A stretch of DNA of 34,059 nucleotides from an uncultured Mucilaginibacter sp. GTDB lineage: Bacteria; Bacteroidota; Bacteroidia; Sphingobacteriales; Sphingobacteriaceae. This document shows positions 20,649-30,243 of the stretch, piece after piece. The stretch lies in NCBI GenBank assembly GCA_903927645.1, contig CAIYNX010000114.1:1-34059 (forward strand). Direction: 5' to 3'. The translations under genes and the position numbers were made by a program. Under the pieces are notes generated by a model. It ran no database searches. It was not told where the DNA came from and saw only the letters and a list, made by a program, of their open reading frames with translations. Each line of letters opens with the position of its first letter. Within the stretch, counting starts at the first letter, position 1.

Positions 20649-21998
20649 TCAAAACCCACTATCATCCAACGCAAAAACATTTTTTCGATTATTCCATTTG
20701 CCCTTTGTAAAATCAGGAAATTGTTGTGGCATATTTCCTTCGGCAATTGATTTTTCCGACAGTGGGGTAATTACACTCATTGTTACCGAATCATAAACAT
20801 CAATAGGTGTTTGCTTTTGTTGTTTTACTGCCTCAATAAAGGCATTAAAAACAAACCAATCCATACCACCATGCCCGGCACCCTCAGCCTTGTTTTCATA
20901 TTTTTTCCATAAGGGGTGATCATATTTTTTAAACCATTCATCAACACTATCCCATTCATCATTGCTTTTAGCTTGATGGTCAATATAAATACTTTTGGCA
21001 ACATCCATCCATAGTCCTTTTGTTCCCTGAACTCTAAAACCAAGTGAGTATGGTCGGGGTAAATGGGTATCGTGCGATAACATAACTGTTTCGCCATTTG
21101 CACAATTAATCATAGTGGTTACAACATCTCCATTTTTATAATTCAATTTAGTGTTTTTATTTCCGGGAGCAAGTTCTTCAACGTAAGCTGCTAAACCTCT
21201 TGCTTTGGAGCTAAATGAAACTAAATTGGTAAAACGATTGCCCCTATTTATATTGGCATACTGTATTATTGGGCCGGCTCCATGTGTTGGATAAATATCA
21301 CCATCTCTATCAATGTTAAATTGTGTACGCCATTGTGCTTCGCTCAATGCTGTTGGACCGTATTCAACTCCATGACCATAAAAATGTTGCCCATCATTAA
21401 ATAATACTTCGCTCAAATTATGCTGATATCCCCCTTCAAAATGAATAAGCTCTCCAAACAAACCTTGTCTGCTCATGTTTAATACTGCCATAACATCACG
21501 CCGGTAACAAACGTTTTCCAAAGTCATGTATGGCATCCCCGTTGTTTCACTGGTTTTAACTAAGTCCCAATGTTCATCCAAGGTAATAGCCGCAATTACT
21601 TCGCAACCAACATACTTTCCTGCATGCATTGCATCTATAGCCTGTTGATAATGGAATTGCCAAGGTGAGGCAATAATTACAGCATCAATTTCTTTTAAAT
21701 CGAGTAATTTTTTGTATGCATCCAAACTACCTGTAAACTCCTTGGGCAAAGTTTTTCCAGCCTTAGTAAACTGATCACGACAATATTTTAGCGAACTTTC
21801 TTGAGGATCGCAAATTGCTATAATTTCAACATCCTCTCGTAATAATCCTTCGCTTATATGACTTCGACCTCTTAAACCAACACCAATATAGCCTAACTTT
21901 ATTTTATCTTTTTTTAAATTAAGAAAATTTGAGGTAGGCATTACGGCTAAAGTTGCGGCTGTAATGGTGCCTTGTTTTATAAAATCCCTTCTTTGCAT
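20649..21998 (-). CDS. Gfo/Idh/MocA family oxidoreductase, GH109-like, Tat signal
   Basis: RRDFIKQG twin-arginine leader; LGYIGVGLRGRSHI Rossmann motif; FEGGYQHNL, YPTHGAGPIIQYANINRGNRF and GHGGMDWFVFNAFI motifs as in GH109. Confidence 0.87.
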   Translation of the reverse strand: MQRRDFIKQGTITAATLAVMPTSNFLNLKKDKIKLGYIGVGLRGRSHISEGLLREDVEIIAICDPQESSLKYCRDQFTKAGKTLPKEFTGSLDAYKKLLDLKEIDAVIIASPWQFHYQQAIDAMHAGKYVGCEVIAAITLDEHWDLVKTSETTGMPYMTLENVCYRRDVMAVLNMSRQGLFGELIHFEGGYQHNLSEVLFNDGQHFYGHGVEYGPTALSEAQWRTQFNIDRDGDIYPTHGAGPIIQYANINRGNRFTNLVSFSSKARGLAAYVEELAPGNKNTKLNYKNGDVVTTMINCANGETVMLSHDTHLPRPYSLGFRVQGTKGLWMDVAKSIYIDHQAKSNDEWDSVDEWFKKYDHPLWKKYENKAEGAGHGGMDWFVFNAFIEAVKQQKQTPIDVYDSVTMSVITPLSEKSIAEGNMPQQFPDFTKGKWNNRKNVFALDDSGF

Positions 21999-22195
21999 GT
22001 ATTTAATAATATTTTATTTAAACTTTATAGCCCTAAAGCTATCATTTATAATCCAAAATATTTAGCCACTATATAAGGTATTTAAAAAATCAATTCAATT
22101 TTTAAACAAGAATTTATATACAAGCAATTCGAAATTTTCAAAATTATTATACCTTTACATCCATTAAAATATTATTTGATTTTATACTTTTAAAG

Positions 22196-22411
22196 ATGAA
22201 AATTACCAGCATTCTACTTTTTATTTCAGGTGTAATATTTACCATTTATTGCGTTACCTATTTTAACCCTAGAATTAACGCGGCAGATTCTGATCCGATG
22301 ACTGTAAACCCGAGTGGTGGAGTGGTTGCTGAGTGGCCTATTTTTATTGGCATTATATTAATTTTTGTGGGTTCTGTATTTTTTTATATTAGCCAAACCG
22401 AAAAGAAATAA
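22196..22411 (+). CDS. Small membrane protein of unknown function (two TM segments)
   Basis: 71 aa; hydrophobic segments near both ends with a Pro/Gly-rich linker (DPMTVNPSGGVVAEWP). Confidence 0.6.
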   Translation: MKITSILLFISGVIFTIYCVTYFNPRINAADSDPMTVNPSGGVVAEWPIFIGIILIFVGSVFFYISQTEKK

Positions 22412-22438
22412 ATTTCAAGATTTAAATATTGAAATTTA
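22409..22438 (+). terminator. Weak AT-rich inverted repeat overlapping the stop codon of the small membrane protein
   Basis: TAAATTTCAA (22409-22418) / TTGAAATTTA (22429-22438). Confidence 0.3.
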
Positions 22439-22611
22439 ATAACCACTATTTTAATTGAACGCAATAAATAAACAGTACATACCTTAACTAAACATATAAA
22501 ACTATTTCAAGCTAATTAGTTCTCTTATTTTTCCGAATTTATAATGTTTGGAATAAATAGATTATGTTTTTTTAAAAGCACATTTTTTAAAATCTAACCT
22601 TTGAATGATTT

Positions 22612-22651
22612 AAATCACTTGTAAGCATTTTAAAAATGCTTATAAATCACT
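22612..22651. repeat. Palindrome flanked by 8-bp direct repeats upstream of the aspartic-peptidase-like gene
   Basis: AAATCACT - TTG - TAAGCATTTT-A-AAAATGCTTA - AT... - AAATCACT; direct repeats at 22612-22619 and 22644-22651. Confidence 0.4.
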
Positions 22652-22743
22652 ATCAATACAGGTTTTAATGTATAAATCTCGGAAGGTATTGTTCAATCAC
22701 AATAAAATTTAAAAAAACAAGTTATTAAAAAAATATTTCCCGA

Positions 22744-23889
22744 ATGAGCAAACTTTACGAATTAAACAGGTTTAACTACATTTATATAGTTATAATTTCA
22801 TTGTTTATGGCTTCATGCCACAAACCCGATAACCCAACACCCAATAATGATTCAAAACCAGTTAAAATAGGTTTGTATGAAGTAAATGATGGGCTTGGAA
22901 GCGATTATCAAACATATTCATATTATCACTCTGATATTCCAATAACAACTATTGGCAATCAAAATGTAAGTTATAAAATTATATTTGATACAGGTTCCGG
23001 AGGGTTAGTAATAGATGCTTCTGGAATTCTACCAGCTTCGCTAATTACCGACAATGGGTTCAAATTTACAGGAGATTCAACAGTAGTAAATGGAATTACT
23101 ATTACAAATCAAACTGCGGTTATAAAGTATGGTCCTACTGATGCTACCTCTGATAAAGTTTATGGAAACCTTGCATATGCCCAAGTAACCATTGGAGATA
23201 ATAATGGTTCGGTAGTAGTTAAGCGCCTACCCTTTTTATTGTATTATAAAGCCATTAATCATTACAACCCAGGTCAAGATGCCCCTGCACATTCATTTGA
23301 TATTTTTGGTTCTGCGGAAGTTTATGATTATGTTTTTTCAAATAATGTAAACCTAACAACGCCATTTAGCTTTTGCACTCCAGGAACAGGGCTAACTAAA
23401 GGTTATAAAATGGCTGCGGAAAGTGAATCAAGCTTTTCGACAATTGGCGATGGCAACTATGTGCCTGGAGCATTAACTTTTGGATTAACAAGTTCGGATC
23501 TTTCTTCTTCCTCTGGGTTTGTGCTACACCCCATCAACTTTATTTCCCAATTGGGTTATTTTCCCTTTATAAACGGAACTGTTACCTATAACGGAGCAAC
23601 TTTTTCTACACACTTGCTATTTGATTCGGGTACCAATTTTGGGGGCTTGATAGAAGATCCAAAGTATTTAGGTTCTGGCGATTCACAATTAAGCCCAAAT
23701 ACCTCATTAAGTATGAATACCTATAATGGATTTAATTATAAATATACTGTTACAGGTTCAACAAATTTATCATTCGTTGCCCAACCGGTAAATGGTTTTA
23801 GCGAATCAATAATGGGAATAGAGTACTTCTTTTACAATGAATATTTACTTGATTTAACAAATCATCAAGTAGGGCTAAAAAATAATTAA
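22744..23889 (+). CDS. Pepsin-like (A1-type, two-lobed) aspartic peptidase homologue, putative lipoprotein
   Basis: Lipobox-like SLFMASC; IIFDTGSGGLVI (first Asp), AVIKYGPTDATSDKVYG (flap Tyr-like), LLFDSGTNFGG (second Asp), SIMGIEYFFYNEYLLDLTNHQVGL resembling the pepsin ILGDVF...VFDxxNxxVGLA end. Confidence 0.7.
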   Translation: MSKLYELNRFNYIYIVIISLFMASCHKPDNPTPNNDSKPVKIGLYEVNDGLGSDYQTYSYYHSDIPITTIGNQNVSYKIIFDTGSGGLVIDASGILPASLITDNGFKFTGDSTVVNGITITNQTAVIKYGPTDATSDKVYGNLAYAQVTIGDNNGSVVVKRLPFLLYYKAINHYNPGQDAPAHSFDIFGSAEVYDYVFSNNVNLTTPFSFCTPGTGLTKGYKMAAESESSFSTIGDGNYVPGALTFGLTSSDLSSSSGFVLHPINFISQLGYFPFINGTVTYNGATFSTHLLFDSGTNFGGLIEDPKYLGSGDSQLSPNTSLSMNTYNGFNYKYTVTGSTNLSFVAQPVNGFSESIMGIEYFFYNEYLLDLTNHQVGLKNN

Positions 23890-23900
23890 TCGTTAATTAA

Positions 23901-23959
23901 TTCAACAAAAAAAGCCTACGAAAAATAGACATTATTTTTTATAGGCTTTTTTTGTTGAA
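23901..23959. terminator. Bidirectional terminator between convergent genes
   Basis: TTCAACAAAAAAAGCCTA (23901-23918) / TAGGCTTTTTTTGTTGAA (23942-23959), perfect 18-bp arms. Confidence 0.85.
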
Positions 23960-24000
23960 TATTATATTCCTTATATTATCTATTAAGCAAGTAAATATTT

Positions 24001-25248
24001 TCAAAAAACTTCTCCTAAATTTACAAATACACCTCTAGAACCATTTGTTCCAATACCATAATCAATACCTAAATTAGTGTTCGATTGTTTGTTTATTTTT
24101 ATGCGAATACCACTTCCATATCCTGGAATAAATGAATTTAAGTTTTTACTAATACTGCGTGGATAACTTTCCAAATTACCAAAAACAACTCCACCTATTA
24201 AGCCATTTGAAGTAATATTAAACCTATACTCGCTTTCCAGATAAATCATATTACGACCTCTAAATCGGTCAATAGGATAACCCCTTCCGGTATTATTATA
24301 GGTATCATTGCCAACGCTGGGTAAATCTAAATACGGAGGTGAACCATTTACAATTAGCCAAGTATAACTCCAAAAAGCTAAAACATTATTAGAATTTTCA
24401 GATAGTTTGAAATATTTACGGATATCAAGCTGAATACTTGTCCACCTTGAATCACTACCCAAAAATTTAAAATTATCGCGAAAAATCAAATTTGAATAAA
24501 AGCCACCTATCGGATTAACAGGATTGACTCTATTATCATATAACAAACCAAGGTTAATACCTGAAGAGTGTGATTGCGGTTTTTTAATATATTTATTATA
24601 AAATGAAGCTGCTAATCTATTGGTTGCACCAGTTTGTATGATGTTAAAATGGTAATCTAAATCATAGCCTCCGCCTAAATAAAGATTTTTAGCCACCTTT
24701 TTTAAAAAGGTTTGGTAAAATCTAATATAGTTATAATCAATGCTATCGGCGGTAGAGCTTTTAGTGGCATTACCCGGACCATAAGTAACATCTGGGTATG
24801 AATTCACCCTTAAATCGGTAACTATTTTCCACTGGTCGTTTTTTGTCCAAATATTTGATTGTGTTATAAATGTTTGTTGGCTATGTGAATCGTAAAAAGC
24901 TTGGAGATTAATGACTGATTCATTGCCTTTATGTAAGGAATCACTATAGAAGGTACTAACACTGCTGGCTCCAATTGTAAAACCTGTTGATAAGGTATAT
25001 CCTGCCGTTGGTACCAAAGAAATGATTACCTTTTTTTCATGTTTAGGCTTTTTTGTAGCTCCTTTTTTCTTAAATAGTTTGCCTAAATAATCACCTAAAT
25101 CACGTTGCTTACTTGAATCAATTTTATTGGTGTCCTTTTTAATTTTAAAATAGCTGAATTTCTTAGTTGAGGCGAATAAATAGGAGTTAATAGCAAGCGT
25201 TAAGAAAAAGAAAAAAAATAAAAATTTAATGATTGTTTTAATATTCAA
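24001..25248 (-). CDS. BamA/TamA family (surface antigen D15-like) outer membrane protein
   Basis: 415 aa; signal peptide, beta-barrel alternation, SLVPTAGYTLSTGFTIGA, NRVNPVNPIGGFYSNLIFRDN, GRGYPIDRFRGRNMIYLESEYRF. Confidence 0.8.
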   Translation of the reverse strand: MNIKTIIKFLFFFFFLTLAINSYLFASTKKFSYFKIKKDTNKIDSSKQRDLGDYLGKLFKKKGATKKPKHEKKVIISLVPTAGYTLSTGFTIGASSVSTFYSDSLHKGNESVINLQAFYDSHSQQTFITQSNIWTKNDQWKIVTDLRVNSYPDVTYGPGNATKSSTADSIDYNYIRFYQTFLKKVAKNLYLGGGYDLDYHFNIIQTGATNRLAASFYNKYIKKPQSHSSGINLGLLYDNRVNPVNPIGGFYSNLIFRDNFKFLGSDSRWTSIQLDIRKYFKLSENSNNVLAFWSYTWLIVNGSPPYLDLPSVGNDTYNNTGRGYPIDRFRGRNMIYLESEYRFNITSNGLIGGVVFGNLESYPRSISKNLNSFIPGYGSGIRIKINKQSNTNLGIDYGIGTNGSRGVFVNLGEVF

Positions 25249-25333
25249 GGTGGTTAGGGAAATTATTAAAATTTACATTTAAAATAAATATGCTTTTTTT
25301 GGATGTTATACGAAATTCAGCAATTCTTTGTTT

Positions 25334-26689
25334 TTAAAATTTTGACTTTGAAACCTTATATCGTTTTAAATTTATTAAGTTTTTTTGCATTTTTGATTTA
25401 TTCCAGTTTTTATGTAATACCAGTGCTGCACCTAAAGCGGTAGCCTCAGCTAAATTAGCCGAAAATACTTTCATTTCTGGTAAACATAAAGCAAGCAGGT
25501 TCGTAAATATACTATTATTACTAAATCCTCCATCAATAAAAATACGTTTAATATTAGAATTCCTTAATACCAAGATAGTTGATTCAATTTGTTTGTTAAC
25601 TAAAAAAATCATCAACGCATGATAGGCTTCTTCATAATTTGAAAAAATACTCAAATCGATCGTATCAAAACTCAATGTCAAAGCTTTATTTTCTTTAAAA
25701 TTATTAATTAAATGGAGGTCGAATTCTAAGGATTTATATTTTAACAAATCTTGGTTAAAATATTTAGAAATTCGAATACATTGATTGTCATGAATATTAC
25801 CTAGAAAAAACCTAGAAGCTTTAACCGGCCTGCCTTGATATTGAAAATAGTTTAAACAATCTACCTTTAGTTCATCCGAAGTAAGCTCCGATTTATTAAA
25901 TGGATTAAAACTTATGCTCCATGTTCCGGTAGATATTAAAACAAATGGTTCTTTGAATATCTTTAAGTATGGAACAAGCGCCGAAGAACTATCATGAATC
26001 CCGATTCCAACCATAAAACTTTGTCCATTATACTCAATTTGTTGAATCTTATTAACCTTTGCTATTGGAGCGAGTTTATCATTTACATGTTCTTTATAAA
26101 CCCATGGATGATATTGATGCTTTTTGAAATCCCATAAAGCGGTATGACAGCCAATGCTGGTAATATCAGAAAAGCATTTACCTGTTAATAAAAAACTTAA
26201 ATATTGAGGTAGGTGCAGGGCATACTTTAAATTTTTGAAGGCAATAGGATTTTCATTTTTTAATCGATAAAGTTGTAGCCCTGAATTAAGGCTACCTAAC
26301 ATAGGTGATGCCGTTATGGTACTGAATTTTTCTTCTCCCCAATATTTTTTATAAAATTTTTGAGCTAGCAATTCCGGGTATGGCTTTAAATAGTTAAATA
26401 GATTTGTTATTGTGGATCCATCAAAACCAAGGTTAACGAAACTAGCGCCATATGCCGAAAAGTTTATAGCCTTCACCTTATAGACATCCAATTTTAAAAC
26501 CTCATTCAATGAATCAAAAATAAAACTATTTAAGTCCTTCAAGTTTTCGCAAGGGAAACCGTCTTCATCAACCGTTTCAGGTAGTGAAACTATTTTTTTA
26601 TAAACTATTTGATAGTTAGCGTCAAACAGAAATAATTTCTTATTTGTTTTCCCGATATCAAAAATTAAAATTACGGGTATACTGCTCAT
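25334..26689 (-). CDS. FGGY-type carbohydrate kinase, probable rhamnulokinase
   Basis: IPVILIFDIGKTNKKLFLFD, ISTGTWSISFNPF, RIFIDGGFSNNSIFTNLLA, AEATALGAALV; sits in a rhamnose operon. Confidence 0.85.
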   Translation of the reverse strand: MSSIPVILIFDIGKTNKKLFLFDANYQIVYKKIVSLPETVDEDGFPCENLKDLNSFIFDSLNEVLKLDVYKVKAINFSAYGASFVNLGFDGSTITNLFNYLKPYPELLAQKFYKKYWGEEKFSTITASPMLGSLNSGLQLYRLKNENPIAFKNLKYALHLPQYLSFLLTGKCFSDITSIGCHTALWDFKKHQYHPWVYKEHVNDKLAPIAKVNKIQQIEYNGQSFMVGIGIHDSSSALVPYLKIFKEPFVLISTGTWSISFNPFNKSELTSDELKVDCLNYFQYQGRPVKASRFFLGNIHDNQCIRISKYFNQDLLKYKSLEFDLHLINNFKENKALTLSFDTIDLSIFSNYEEAYHALMIFLVNKQIESTILVLRNSNIKRIFIDGGFSNNSIFTNLLALCLPEMKVFSANLAEATALGAALVLHKNWNKSKMQKNLINLKRYKVSKSKF

Positions 26690-26707
26690 TACTAAAAAGG
26701 CATTGAT

Positions 26708-27982
26708 TTATAAACCAGTAGCAATAGTATTTATTCCTCTTTCCTTTATTAAATTTTCCCTCAACCTTAATTTTCTAAAACATTCAATTGGGTTAAGTGC
26801 ACCGCCATTTCTTAAACTTGCCTCAGCAATTAGCACACTAACATCTATACGGAAAGCCGCTTGCAAAATTTCTTGTGCCATAACCACGTCATTGTTTTGT
26901 TGGGCCTCATTGAGCGCTTGTTTATTCACTAATAATGCTTGGGTGTAAGCTATTTTTATAGCTTGAACAGATTGTAACAAATCTTCTATTGGATCTTTAA
27001 CATTATGTGAAGCATCAATCATCCATCCTAATGAATTTGCATGGTCAAGACCAACCGCATCCATCCCTTCTACCAATTCGTTAAATATTAAAAATAGTTG
27101 ATATGGATTGATACTTCCAACTGTTAAATCATCATCACCATATTTTGAATCGTTAAAATGAAAACCTGCTAGCTTACCCTCCATTAATAAAAGCGATACA
27201 ATTTGTTCAATATTGGTACCTTGTAGATGGTGCCCTAAATCAACCAATGTACTTGCTTTAGGTCCCAATTTACTCGCTAAGAGGTGTGATTGACCCCAAT
27301 CGGCAATAGTAGTTGAATAAAAATTAGGCTCATAAGGTTTATATTCAATCCATATTTTCCAATCATCCGGAAGTTGATAATAAATTTTTTGTAAACTATC
27401 TAAAGTATTTTCAAAGGATCTTCGAAAGTTTAGCTGCCCCGGAAAATTGGAACCATCAGAGAGCCAAACTGATAACGCTTTTGATCCTAATTGAACTCCA
27501 TAATTGATAACCTCTATATTATGATCAATAGCTTGCTGCCTTACCGCTATATCAACATGGTGAAGAGATCCATATTTATAACTTAGTTTCTGGTTGCTTT
27601 GATCCTGAAAAGTATTTGAATTAACTGCATCAAAATGTAAATCAAATTGAGCAGCGAAATCTTTTATTGAACTGGCATTTTCAGGAATATCCCAAGGAAT
27701 ATGTAATGAAATTGAATTGCTTGATTTATTAAGCGCATGGATAAGACCAACATCGGATATTTTTTCTTCTAAATTTCGAGGTTCGCCACCGCCAGAAAAC
27801 CTTCCAAAACGAGTACTACCTGTGCCAAGTGCCCAACTAGGAATTGTAATATTAAAGGCTGATATTTTATTTAAAATATTTTCAATATCTGGTATCTGGG
27901 TCGAAATATATTCAAACTGTTGTTTGTGTTTTACGATTTGACGCTGATTTAATCTATCGATTTCGTTGCCTTGTAATTTCAT
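26708..27982 (-). CDS. L-rhamnose isomerase-type sugar isomerase (RhaI-like TIM barrel)
   Basis: LNQRQIVKHKQQFEYISTQIPDIENILNKI, SWALGTGSTRFGRFSGGGEPRNLEEKI, EYKPYEPNFYSTTIADWG, DLGHHLQGTNIEQIV. Start placed at ATG 27982; the ORF track uses GTG 28021. Confidence 0.88.
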   Translation of the reverse strand: MKLQGNEIDRLNQRQIVKHKQQFEYISTQIPDIENILNKISAFNITIPSWALGTGSTRFGRFSGGGEPRNLEEKISDVGLIHALNKSSNSISLHIPWDIPENASSIKDFAAQFDLHFDAVNSNTFQDQSNQKLSYKYGSLHHVDIAVRQQAIDHNIEVINYGVQLGSKALSVWLSDGSNFPGQLNFRRSFENTLDSLQKIYYQLPDDWKIWIEYKPYEPNFYSTTIADWGQSHLLASKLGPKASTLVDLGHHLQGTNIEQIVSLLLMEGKLAGFHFNDSKYGDDDLTVGSINPYQLFLIFNELVEGMDAVGLDHANSLGWMIDASHNVKDPIEDLLQSVQAIKIAYTQALLVNKQALNEAQQNNDVVMAQEILQAAFRIDVSVLIAEASLRNGGALNPIECFRKLRLRENLIKERGINTIATGL

Positions 27983-28105
27983 ACATTTAAAGTATTTTTT
28001 TATTCTGGCTAAATTGATCACCCATTTTGAACTAAAATTTTAGAGGCTTGTACTTGTTGATTTTTTTTAATTATTTATACAATTATAATTAGTTTGCTTA
28101 AACAA

Positions 28106-30226
28106 TTACCTTACAAAGGCAGCTGCAATCCCACCATCCACATTGATTACATTACCAGTTGATTTATTCAATAATCCACCAATTAATACAAAACATGCAT
28201 TTGCAATATCAATTGGCAAAATAGTTTGATTTAATAAGGTCCGTTTTGCATAAAAAGCCGGGAGCTCTTCTACTTTTATACCATATGCTCTTGCCCGGCC
28301 TTCTGCCCATCCACCAGCCCAAATATTACTATCACTAATTACAGCATCCGGGTTTACTACATTAACTCTTATGTTATCAGCCCCTAATTCTGAAGCAATT
28401 AAATGACTTAAATGAAATTGAGCGGCTTTTGCACTGCCATAACCAGCATTATTTGGCCCGCTTACCAATGCGTTTTTACTTACTATGTTTATAACATCGC
28501 CTCCAAAATCTTGTTTTTTCATAACTTCTACGGAGGATTGGGTTACAAAAAATTGACCTTTAACTAAAACATCATACAACACGTTCCAATCATTCTCGGT
28601 ATGGTCTGCAATAGACTTTGAAATTGATAAGCCAGCATTGTTTACAACGATGTCAATTCCCCCAAAATTCAATATTGTAGTTGCTATGGCATCAATAATT
28701 TCATTCATTTTAGTTACATCCATAACAGCGGACGCTATGGCATCTGCTCCAAACTGTTTTTTAAATTCCTTTACAGCTCCTGCTAATCTTTCTGGGTTCA
28801 AATCATTTAATAAAACAACCGCACCTTCTTCCAAAAATTTTTTGGCAATTGCTTTCCCTATGCCTCCCGCGCTACCTGTAATCAACGCAATTTTTCCGGA
28901 AAGGGGTTTAGGTTTATGCATACGTTGCAATTTAGCTTCCTCCAATAACCAATATTCAATATCAAAAGCTTCCTGACGTGGCAAAGATGTATACTCAGAA
29001 ATTGCCTCTGCCCCTTTCATTACGTTTATGGCATTGATATAAAATTCGGCCGAAACTCTTGCAGTTTGTTTATCCTTTGCAAAAGTAAACATACCTACCC
29101 CAGGATAAAGTATTACTATCGGATTAGGATCACGAATAACCGGACTATTAGCATGTTTACATGCATTGTAATAATTATGGTATAACTTTCTATAATCTTC
29201 AAAAGCAGGCTTAATTTTTTCATTTATTTGTTTTACCTCATTTAAATCTGCAGTGGCATCCAAATCTAAAACCAAGGGACTAATTTTGGTACGTAAAAAA
29301 TGATCAGGGCAGCTCGTACCCATTGGTGCTAATCGTTTTAAATCATTGGAATTAATAAATTCTAAAACACGCTCATCGTCTGTAAAATGTCCAATCATTC
29401 TTGTATTTGAGGAACAAAAGCCTCTTAAAATTGGCGCCAAAGCAATTGCTTGCTTTTTTCGATCTGGGTTGGGCAAACTTTGTATTTTAGCACCACCAAA
29501 TGCAGGCCCTTTTTTGCCATAATTTTGTTCTAAAAATTCGGCGCATTTTTCAACTACTTGTAATGTATTTAAATAACTATCATAAGCAGTATTGCCCCAA
29601 GTAAATAATCCATGCGAACCAAGCATAATCCCCTTAATGCCAGGATTATTATCCAAACATTCTTTTAACCTCAAACCCAGATCGAAACCAGGGCGTTGCC
29701 AGTCAACCCAACCAATGCTTCCGGAAAATAGTTCCTTGGTAATATGTTTACCATCTTTGGCAGCAGCTATTGCTATTGCTGCATCAGGATGCAAGTGGTC
29801 AATGTGCTTAAATGGCAAAAATCCGTGAAGCGGTGTGTCAATTGATGGTGCCTTTGAATTTAAGTCGAATATGCAATGATTGAATAATTCAACCATTTCG
29901 TCTTCAAAGGCAAGGCCTTTATAAATGTTTTTTAAGCTACGCAGTTTATCAACATATAGTGCAGCCAAACCACTTCTTTTAAGCGTCCCAATATCGCCAC
30001 CAGAGCCTTTTATCCACATAACTTCTGTTGGGAGGCCTGTTAAGGGATCGTTACCGATTACCTTACATGAGGTATTTCCACCACCATAATTGGTTAGGCG
30101 CAAATCGGCTCCTAATAAATTTGACCGATATATTAATAATGACACCTCATCGCCTTCAAACTCGATAGCTTTACTTTCGTCCCATAAATAACTTACGTGC
30201 TTAAATGATTGTTTGTTAAATACCAT
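28106..30226 (-). CDS. Bifunctional rhamnulose-1-phosphate aldolase / short-chain dehydrogenase
   Basis: N-terminal class II aldolase domain (LTNYGGGNTSCKV, HGFLPFKHIDHLHPDA) fused to SDR (ALITGSAGGIGKAIAKKF, YGSAKAA). Confidence 0.93.
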   Translation of the reverse strand: MVFNKQSFKHVSYLWDESKAIEFEGDEVSLLIYRSNLLGADLRLTNYGGGNTSCKVIGNDPLTGLPTEVMWIKGSGGDIGTLKRSGLAALYVDKLRSLKNIYKGLAFEDEMVELFNHCIFDLNSKAPSIDTPLHGFLPFKHIDHLHPDAAIAIAAAKDGKHITKELFSGSIGWVDWQRPGFDLGLRLKECLDNNPGIKGIMLGSHGLFTWGNTAYDSYLNTLQVVEKCAEFLEQNYGKKGPAFGGAKIQSLPNPDRKKQAIALAPILRGFCSSNTRMIGHFTDDERVLEFINSNDLKRLAPMGTSCPDHFLRTKISPLVLDLDATADLNEVKQINEKIKPAFEDYRKLYHNYYNACKHANSPVIRDPNPIVILYPGVGMFTFAKDKQTARVSAEFYINAINVMKGAEAISEYTSLPRQEAFDIEYWLLEEAKLQRMHKPKPLSGKIALITGSAGGIGKAIAKKFLEEGAVVLLNDLNPERLAGAVKEFKKQFGADAIASAVMDVTKMNEIIDAIATTILNFGGIDIVVNNAGLSISKSIADHTENDWNVLYDVLVKGQFFVTQSSVEVMKKQDFGGDVINIVSKNALVSGPNNAGYGSAKAAQFHLSHLIASELGADNIRVNVVNPDAVISDSNIWAGGWAEGRARAYGIKVEELPAFYAKRTLLNQTILPIDIANACFVLIGGLLNKSTGNVINVDGGIAAAFVR

Positions 30227-30243
30227 TTTTGATGTGAACTAAC

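Noticed and set aside
28638-28976. 112-aa plus-strand ORF inside the aldolase/SDR fusion
   Set aside because: Antisense shadow of the SDR domain.
28106-30226. Aldolase-dehydrogenase fusion as a novel domain architecture
   Set aside because: This fusion is an established family in rhamnose catabolism; not new in itself.
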